Assembly (NCBI GenBank): GCA_029204225.1
Contig: CM055112.1
Coordinates: 29,540,703-29,604,702 of the forward strand
Length of the DNA stretch: 64,000 nucleotides
Source: Diphasiastrum complanatum
Taxonomy: Eukaryota; Streptophyta; Lycopodiopsida; Lycopodiales; Lycopodiaceae
Reading direction: 5' to 3'
A program made the translations under genes and the position numbers. Positions 38,001 to 48,527 of the stretch are shown here, piece after piece; within the stretch, counting starts at the first letter, position 1; the number at the start of each line of letters is the position of its first letter. The notes under the pieces were generated by a model. That model made no database searches. It saw only the letters and a list, made by a program, of their open reading frames with translations, and was not told the DNA's origin.

Positions 38001-41000
38001 GGCCCCCAACACTTTACCCTACTCATCACTATATATATGTATTACAGCTGCATTCCCAAAAAAACAAAAAAAAAATTAGTCACATTCTGTTTCGTAACAC
38101 CCATGTACATGTTCTAAAATGGAACAGGTTTCTATAACTACTGCCATAGTTCCTAGCAAACACAATTATTAGTGTTTGCAAACTTGCAGACTCATTCGCG
38201 TTAGATGTGCTTGCCAAACATGTTTGATGGTGGTTCAACATGAAAAACTATTACAAATTTTTGAGTCAGTTCTATTGTAAGAAATGAGTAAAAGCTTAAA
38301 ATTCCTCAAATTTAGCATAAATTATAACCTTAGAAGCCCATTCTGAGCCAAAAGGGTCGGTACGTACTGTACATTCCGTACAGTACGTTCCGGAACGTAC
38401 TGGGTCGGAACGAGTTTATTTACAATCTAAAAAAAATCAATATAATACCCTGCTGGCCCGCGTCTTCACCATTTCACAGACAGCGAGCAGGGAAAGTGCG
38501 CGCGCCTACACGCAGTTTGGGGGTGAGCTAAGGGGTGAATGTGCTGTCCTTTTTCTGTGCAGGATTCAATAATGATCATAGTTTCGATTTTGAGATCCTC
38601 CATAGAAGGGAATACATTCGCATTTGACTTGTAGGTGCAAACAAATCCTTTGTTCGTTTCTAATTGTTCTTATTGATGGGAATTGGATTCCTGGAAGGTA
38701 TAGTATTGAAATCAATAGTAGCTCTCTTCACAATTGAAGTGTAGAATTCTCAAGTCAATTCTAGTCCATTCCCAACGCTCCTAGTTAATTACAAATACTT
38801 GTAGTTACTTTTCTGATTTTTAGGAGCAATGCTACATTTTTTAAAAATAAAATCCTTTATATAAAAAAATACGTTTTTATTTTTTTTTCAAGGGCCCGTT
38901 CCGGAACGGAACGCATTCCGTTCCGAAACGGGCAACTAAGATTATAACGCTATTTTGTACATATTGTACTAAACATATTCTATAAGATGTATTTTGTTCC
39001 TACAAGTCCCCATACAAAGTTCTAAGCACAAGAAAAAATTAAGGTTAAGGAGTAGCCACTCATCTCCTCTAGTGCTAAGTGACAATCTTGAAAATGGCTT
39101 CCAACTATACGTAGGAGATTCTAAACTAGGATATCTAGAGAACCAAACATGTCTTACAAATCATAAAGTGAAAACGCAAAGACCTCAAGCCTCGACAAGA
39201 GCAATATGGAAAAATCATGTGGCAGGTGGGCACGGTTCCCATGTCACTGGATGTCTCCAAAGAGACCATCCTTGTTGGTATGGCACGGCCAAAGTACCAG
39301 ATAAATAAAACTTAAAAGAATTCCTATGGTAAGCATCAGAATTTTGCTTTTTAACATTGGAGACCTATCGAAGAGCACATACCAAATAATTATTCATTCA
39401 TTTGTTGCTAGAGCAATTAGTGATGTTCCAAGTTATGCAGCCATTATCCGTTTGCTATGATGAGCCATTTCAGTCTAAATCATTCAATTTGGATGTACTT
39501 GATAGCCGGCATCTTGCAAAGCTGCCAAAACTATAACTTTCACTTGTCATGACTTTCAAAAAGTAATCAAAATTTAGAAAGCAAAACGTGGGATTCTCGT
39601 AATTAGCAGGAAGCCATGTATAGCATAGCATCTAAATTTTTGGTTAGCTTTTCCAGTTTCTAGCTTCCATCTTTGTAGCACATTTGTTCAAGATTGGTAA
39701 CCAGCTGCTCAAACAACTTGAATAAGGTGCATCTCGACTTTGATGAAGTCCAAAGGAGACCTTTATAGAACTCTACTTCTAAGAACAAGCTTGAAAAAAA
39801 AAGCATGTTAAAAAATACTTGCAGCAATCAAGGTTTGAAACCATACCTCTTTAGGAAAGGGGGGAGCAGCAAAAAGGCGATTGCAATCATAAACGATGTT
39901 ATCTGTGTGATAATTAGCCTTGTCAAAAGACCAATTGCCCACGTGAAATGGTAATCCATAGTGCAATAGAATAGGTTCAAAACCAGGTGTGGGAATATAT
40001 CCAGGATATATCATGAGATCATCACTGATTTTGTGCCGCAAACCAACCTAAAAAGGAAGCCCAGTGAGACTAGTTCATCATCACATGTAATCTGATACCT
40101 ATAAACTATGACTTGGACAATTTGAATACACAAGCACTTAATCCATCAACCCTTTCTCTCTTCAGAAGGTGTTACCCAAATTGATGAGTTACACTGAACT
40201 AGCATATTTTCAGTCAAAAGCTCAACAAAGACTTTAAATCATCAGAGTAACAACTAAAATATGTTGCACCAATGGGTATTAGAACCTATCACGAACATTC
40301 ACTTGTATGATTCTCCATGCAGCAGTCATATGTGAACCCAAGGCTATAACGATGGTAACTAACCTCTGCAGCACCAAAGGAATAGCCATACATCTCACTA
40401 ATCCAACCTTGGCCATAGATGTCCCCTGTAATATTGGTAGCCCAATGAGCTCTATCCTCCCGTACTTCCTCTGTTTTTGAGAGCCAAAAGGGTGCCAGTG
40501 CCCAAAGATCATCAAATTGCATGGCAAGCAACCCGCCAACTTTGTCACAATACTCGGGATGCTTTGTATGTAGCTTCGCAAGCTCATTGTCACACCCTAT
40601 AAGGTACCTATTCATTCAAAATAAATTGCATTTATTTGAAGAAGAGAACATAAGAATCTCCAGTGACAGTATTCCAAACATAATCAACATAGTTAACTTA
40701 CATAGACTTTGATTTGCAACTTTGCAATCTTGATGTTCAAGATTTATGCAAAAAGAAAAATCAATCTTGGGATTGCTCGAAAGTAATGACAAAGGTGTGT
40801 ATGAACATGAAAAGTTTATTGTCAAATGTGTTACCACTATGTTCTTATTATGAATCCCATTTCATAACTATTTTTTTTTTATTGAACTCTCATTCCTAAG
40901 CTTTCAATTTACCACACCTCTAGCAAGTTGTGTTTATTATGTATTCCATATATGACGATAAACTTAATATGGATAGATCTTTCATATTTGCATGATAAAT

Positions 41001-44000
41001 TACAATTATGACAACACTTGGAACTTTCATTTAAGGCAAAAAGAACAAAACTTTTGTGTTTGCATATTAGAAACTAACTTTGATAAATGGTCTATAGAAT
41101 CATTAAGTGTACAATAAGCATAGTAGCACTACAGTCCAAAGAAAGATGTCTTACCAAGGTGCCACTTTCACAAAAACATGCATGCACATACACTACAATT
41201 GTATTGTCATGCAGATCAGTAGACTCTTTTGCAACATAAAATGCAGTAATAAACAAGTATCGAATTGGAAGGAACCAGTAATAAACAAGTATCGAATTGG
41301 AAGGAACCAGTACACATATCCAAACCCCAATCTCAAAGCCTGATAGGTATGAATCTCACGAGTGTAACTTTCTACCAACCATTGACTTGGACAAATTTGC
41401 TCGTTCTGTTACTAGCTTCTGCTACATCTTGGTTAAAACCTCTACAGCTCTAGGCACGTTATACAAAATTCATATGATTGTCGGACTAACTGGCCTATGA
41501 CCATACTTGAGCTCAAAAAGGCTTAATCTTGTAGACGCACGTCTCTTATCATTATACGCAAACTCTCCCACGCGTAAATGCTTAACCCAGTTTGTCTACG
41601 TACCACTAATAACAGCTCGAAGCGTGTCTTCCAAGATCTAGTTAACCCTCTCTGTTTGGCCATATGTCTGAGGATCCTCATTACTACTTATCCGCAACTA
41701 TGTTCCTAGCTTGAGGACACCTCTATCCAAACATTTCTTATAAAATTAAGATCTCTGATGAACACTATGGACTTTTGAAGTCCATTGAAGTTTGACCACA
41801 TTCTAGATGAACAGCTCAACTACTTGCAAAGCTGTGACTTGGTTGAGATCAAATGGGCCATCTTGGAAAACCTATCATGGCAGTATCTACGATGAAAGTC
41901 TTGGCAAAAATGCTTTTCCATTCCTTATCAACATACCTTCCTTAATGGTGTAGGTAAGGTAAGTACTTGTGTGTTCCTCTACAGAAGAGACAAACAAAGC
42001 TGACTCTTCCATTTGGTCGACTATCTTGCACGCAATGTCAGGCCACATATGCCAACAATGTGGGTCCTTTTGCTACGCTCCCTTGACATCCTTCATGAGA
42101 CCACTGTCAAATACAATGAAGCTCATCAAATACAGCATCTGCGATAGTGCATCAGCAACCCACATTTTCCTTGCCCCTCCAGAAGTAAATTTCCAAGTTT
42201 CTAGCATTAGCTTGGCCCACCGAGCTTGGCGGCCCTTTAGATCTAGTTGATTGCAGAAATATCTTAGAATATGACGGTCTATGTGTACACAAAACTCGGC
42301 GCCGTACTTGTCAAAGAGCATTCATGATATAAGCCCATGTAGTTTCAATAGAAAAGTCGATAGATTGAGCCTGCTCACTTGATGAATCACAACAGGTTGA
42401 ACCTATTGTGTGAGACAACAAGGAGTTAGAAAGAAATAAATCTCCATCTTATATTATGGAGCCAATTATCAAGCTCGTTGTGAAAAGGATAACACGTGAA
42501 AGCATGAGTGAAGTACATCTAAAAGGTACTCTCTGCATCAATGGCTAATGTCTCCTACTAGGATGATCTGAAGAAAATCCTAATGGATCCTGAAAGAGGT
42601 GTTACATGTGTAGATCCGAGATCGTGATCCTTGGTGGGTACGACATAGAATCACCCTAGCAATGGTTGGTTTGGTAGGTTGTCAATGTTATCTCTAAGTA
42701 CAAAGCCTAAGAGGGACATTGATCTCATCCTCTAACTCCAACTGTGCCTCTACCCAATAGAGGCACAGTTGGAGTTAGAGGGAGTCTACCCTAGGGCATC
42801 TCCTAGAAAAGAGTGAGGTGATCTATTGTTGTGTCTAATGGGAGCCAAGCCACATAACTCTCTCCTCATCTTGAACATCTCATATAGTAACAAAGCCACA
42901 GATCATCGGTCCTCATATGTCAGGACAATATCAAGTGTAGCTGGATGGTCACAAAAGCAGCAATATAACTGTCTCTAATCTCGTAGTAACCAGCCATCTG
43001 AAAAGAAAATGTTGCCTTTATATGATGTCCCCAAGAGAGAGAGGCTGAATGGCTAAGTCAAGAGTATCCTGAAATGTTCCAGAACTCTTATCCAAATACA
43101 GCCTTATCCAGTTCAAATATTCTTATTCAAAAATGGGATTCATAGCGATGGAACAATACCATAATATAGTTTTGAGTTTGCAAAGTGAGGAGGTACTCAT
43201 ATAATCTATCTAGTTCAAATGATCTTATCGAAAATAGGGGTTTCAGAACTTAATAAAAATAAGAACCGTAATAGTTAAGTCCCAAAAATGAGTAGGTGCA
43301 TACTGTATTACAAAAGTATGGACCTGTACGTCCATAATAACAATAAAAGTGTTAGAAATAAATGACTATGCTAAAGTTAATCCATAGGTTACTTTGACCC
43401 AAAAGGTCGAGATTTGTGTAACCATGAGTATTTAGTTATTTAGGCCATCTTAAGTTTGTCTTAAGTTCAGTTGGACCCAATTTTGGTCATGTACTGACTC
43501 GTGGGTCCTTAGGGGTCTAATTTTGTTTAGGGGCCCTATCTTGACTTTTGGGGGTGCCCTACATTTAGTAAGTGGTTAACCTTAGGGTTTGGTGGCATTT
43601 GGTCACATCCAGGTAGAGTACTTAGATGCTCATTGTGTATTCCATTTTTACAGTTTGGCTAAGCATTGCTCTCCATTGCTCTTGTTGTTGTTTTCTCTCT
43701 CTCTCTCTCTCTTAGGGTTGGGCGCCCAGCCTCTTCTCTCTTGTTTTCTGTGGAGATTGATTGATAACTAGATCTTGGTGACTTGACTCTTGCATTCCTA
43801 CATGGTATCAGAGCTATCGGATCTGCAGCAAGCTTGCTTGTTGGCGCCCTACCAGAAGAGGAGCTTCTCTGCTTTTTGTTGTGAAATTTCAGCATCTTGC
43901 TGATCTTTTCAAGTGGAGTTTGGATCAGCTTTTTTGTCTCTTTTCAGGTTGAAGGAGGGCGGCCATTAGAGATCTTGGAGGAGCAATTTTTGGCACCCAA

Positions 44001-47000
44001 AAATCAGAATCTCAAATCTGATTTTTATGCAACCAGTTTTCAGCAAGTTTTGTTTGGAGGAGGGCGCCCAAAAATCTGCTACTGATTTTTGGCTGTGGTG
44101 TCTCCTTATCTTGCTGTTTTTGTTTTCACGTTTGCATTTGTGTAGGAGGGTGCCCAAAATTCAGCAAACCCTATTCAGGGTTAGGTCAACTTGTGGCTGG
44201 AAATTTGCAGATTCTCAGCAAGTAGTAGGGCGCTTTCAACAGCCCTATTGGAGTGTGTGTTGAACACACTATTTGGCTTCCTAATTGGGTTTCGGTGTAG
44301 GCTTCAATCGAAGCTAACCTAATTTTCAAGAAGCTGGTTTTTTTGTGCAGCCATCTTTCCATTATCTTTTGGGCACTTTGGTTGCAGATTGAAAGACATC
44401 TTGTGCTCCTACTTTCAGCTCTTTGTTTGCTACAAATTTTTTGAGTAGATTTGGTTGTGGAAAGGCTCTCTTTCCTATCTACTACAAGCTGAAATTCTGT
44501 TGGAGGTAATGGCTAAAGAATCGGAAGCTATCGGTTCTTTGTTTAGTGAGATCGGTTGGATGGCACAAACTACTCCTTATGGAGTTACATGATAAAGAAT
44601 CTTCTCATAGCGAAAGGGCTGTGAGATTTGGTCAATGGTGATGAGGAAAGGCCTCCGTCTTTGGCACCTCCTACACCTCGTGGATCATCATCATCAACAT
44701 CATCTTCTCCATCTTCGGAAGAACAAAAGAAGTGGGATAGAAGGGATGCACAAGCACATTCTATGGTTGCTCTTGCTGTGAAAAGATCTATCTTACCTCA
44801 TATTAGGTCTTGTAAGACATCTAAAAGTGCGTTGGATACACTTTATACTATGTATAGAGTCAAAAATCCAGCAAGAGTGGTGTATCTCAGAAATCAACTT
44901 TCTTTGTTGAAGATGCAAGAAGGGGATCAAGTGACCAATCACTTGACGAAGATCAAGGATCTTCGTGAGGAGCTTCTCAATATTGATGAGATAATTGAGG
45001 ATGCTCAATTTGTTTCCATTACTCTCAACTCATTACCTTCATCTTATCTTCCATTTGTTTCATCTTTGAGTATCTCTCTGAGGGGACAGCAACTCTCCTT
45101 TGATGAACTTGTTGGGCTGCTTCTTCAAGAGGAGCAAACGAGGCAAAACTTTGCGGGTGACAATCAACAAAATCAAGCTTTCTTCACGAAAGGCAAGGGC
45201 AAAGGCAAGTCAAAAGGAAAGGGGAATCCTCCTTCCAAAGATGAGCAAAAGCCCGTTGGAGGTCAAAATGTCAACACACAAAAGAAGTGTGAGACCTTTG
45301 TGAGTTTCAATTCAATCAAATCTATTTCTTGATTGTAGAAGTCACTAGTAAGATGGGATCTGCTGGAGCATACCTTCTAGAAGCTAGTGAGAGATTGAAT
45401 TCTACAAATTATAATATTTGGAAGGTTAGGATGGAGTCACTCTTGGTGCTCCAAGACCTTTATGAGTTCTTGATTGAAGATGAAGATGAACCTCTAGGTG
45501 CACAGGAGTTAGCTAGATACAAGAAGAGATCTAGGCTTGCACTTCATTGTGTGAAGATGAATGTGAGCAATGATTTGTTGAGAGAAGTATCAGCTTGTAC
45601 TAGCGCTAAAGAGGCAAAAGGTATGGGCACTTCATCAAGGATTGTAAGAAAAAGCTTGCAAAAGAGGAGAGTAAAGGAATTGATACTAGTGCTTCACTTG
45701 CTACTTTGGACCTTGAAGCTAGTGGTGATCTCTTCAACAAGACTATGCTTTTGTGTCTAATATTGCTTCTACTAGTACTACTACATCTATGAGGAATTCA
45801 GATTCTATTTTGCAAGTTGCTGATTTTCAGCCCATTGAATGGGTGATTGATAGTGGTGCTACTCGTCATATGACTTCTCGCAAAGAAGCATTCACTAAAT
45901 TAGTGAAAGTGCAAAATGGAAGTAAGGTACAATGTGCGGATGATGCATCTTATTCTATTCATGGAATTGGAATTGTAGCCATCATTTTGCCTAATGGTGA
46001 AGAAAAGTACATTAAGAATGTGCCTTATGTGCCGGGAATCAAGAAGAATCTTCTTTCGGTTTCAACTATGTTGAAGCAAGGACTAGTTGTTGAGTTCAAA
46101 GAAGATAAGTGTCTTGTCAAGGATCCTAAAAGATCACTCTTGATTATTGTTTCGGGAACAATGCATGCTGGCTTATTCATCATGGATACCTATGAGCGAC
46201 GAATTCCCTCTACATGTCTTGTTGCTTCTACATCACAATCATTGGAGTTGGCTGAATTGTGACACGCAAGGTTTGGGCATCTCAACTTTGCAAGTTTGAA
46301 GAAGTTGAACACATTTAATATGGTAGAAGACATTCCTACTATTGAGCAGCCGGAAGGGCATGTATACGAGGGGTGCATACTTGGAAAGTTTCAAGGGAAA
46401 CCTTTTCCAATTGATGGAACTAGCTGGACAGCCCAAAACAGTCCCACGGTGGCTGTTGTTGACTTTGCGGCATAGCAAAGTAAGTTCATTTTATGATGGA
46501 AAGACACGTGCCTCTACAAAATCAGTGGACTATGTTGATCTTTCAAATTTTGCTCTTACATCTCATGGAGATGTTGCTAAAGAACCTGTTTTCTATGAGC
46601 AGGACAAGGGAATAAAATGTTGGGAGGATGCGATGCAAGATGAGTATGACTCACTTATGAAGAACCAGATTTGGGTTCTTGTTGATCTTCCTCATGGGAA
46701 AAAGGCAATTGGTTCTAAATGGGTATACAAAATCAAGTATAAGGCAGATGGTACCATTGAAAGGTAAAAGGCAAGGCTCTTTGCCAAAGGCTATGCTCAG
46801 CAAAAGGGGATTGATTATGAGAAGACTTTCTCTCCTACTGCTCGGATGACTACCGTGAGGGTAGTAACCTCTTTGGCTGCCCACTTTGGTTGGCGTTTGC
46901 GGCAACTTGACATAAAGACAGCATTCCTCAATGGTGATCTCAATGAGGAAGTGTACCTTCAACAACCTGCTGGTTTGAAGGCCAAGAAGATAAAGTTTGT

Positions 47001-48463
47001 CTTCTCAAGAAGGCACTTTATGGACTAAAGCAAGATCCGAGGATGTGGTATCAAAAGATACATGCCTACTTTTGTGATCGAGGGTTTACTAATAGTCCTA
47101 GCGAATCTACTCTTTATGTCAAACATACTTCAGATTATATCATCATTATTTTGCTTTATGTTGATGATATTATTATTACAGGAAGTAATGAGCAGCAGAT
47201 TGATGCCCTAATACTTGATCTTGGTATGGTTTTTGAAACCTCGGATTTAGGCCTATTGCACTTTTATCTTGGTCTTGAATTTGTACAAGAAGGGGCTGGA
47301 ATTTTCATCTCTCAAGAACGCTACATTGAGCAGATTTTGAAGCGGTTCAAGATGGAAGATTGCAAGCCGGTTGCTACACCTATGGAGACAGGTCTGAAAT
47401 TAAGTAGTCAAGGTGATGGTGAATCATTTGACACTACTTTATATTGTCAAGCTATTGGCTGTCTCATTTACCTATGTAATTCAAGACCGGACATTTCTTA
47501 TAGTGTCTCACTCATGAGTCAATTCATGCATGCCCCGATGACATCACATTAGAAAGCATTGAAGAGGATCTTTCGATATCTTCAAGGAACAAGAAGTCAT
47601 GGACTGGTTTTTCCTGCTTGAAATGATGCATGTTTGGTTGGTTTTAGTGACTCGGATTCGGGTGGAGATCAAGACACTAGACGCTCTACAAGTGGACATT
47701 GCTTTTTCTATGGAAATTTTGCAATTTCTTGGTCAAGTAAAAAGCAGACCACTGTTGCTACTTCTAGTGAGGCAGAATATAGAGCAATATTTTCAGCCAC
47801 AATAGAGTGTTTATGGCTGAGAAGACTACTTGTTCACATGAAGTTTGGCGAGCCCTCAGCCACTCTTATCTTGAGTGATAGTCAAAGTGCTATTGCCATT
47901 GCACGGAATCCTGTTTTTCATGCGAGGACGAAGCACATCGAGATCCATTATCACTTTGTTCGGGAGAGACTTCATGATGGCAACATTTTACTTGAATATT
48001 GTCCTACGGAGGATAATATTGCGGACCTCTTCACTAAGGCGTTGCCTAGAATCAGATTTGAAGCTTTATGCAAAGCTTTAAATTTGATACCACGTGTTGG
48101 TTTTGTTACATAGTGAAGATTTCAATTTTTGCATTGTCATTTAAGGAGGGTGTTAGAAATAAATGACTATGCTAAAGTTAATCCATAGGTTACTTTGACC
48201 CAAAAGGTCGAGATTTGTGTAACCATGGGTATTTAATTATTTAGGCCATCTTAAGTTTGTCTTAAGTTCAGTTGGACCCAATTTTGGTCATGTACTGACT
48301 CGTGGGTCCTTAGGGAATTTTGTTTAGGGGCCCTATCTTGACTTTTGGGGGTGCCCTACATTTAGTAAGTGGTTAACCTTAGGGAGTAGAGTACTTAGAT
48401 GCTCATTGTATATTCCATTTTTACAGTTTGGCTAAGCATTGCTCTCCATTGCTCTTGTTGCTG

Positions 48464-48527
<64 letters not shown>

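Larger units (their letters stand above)
34459..39846 (-). other. Intron 4 of the SERGT1-like gene
   Basis: A 5.39-kb intron. It contains the CT-bracketed segment, a 206-bp tandem duplication, an LTR-like block near 36550-37190 and a GC-rich palindromic element near 38350-38935. No gene is recognised; a 104-codon + frame at 38994-39308 has no known domain. Confidence 0.8.
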
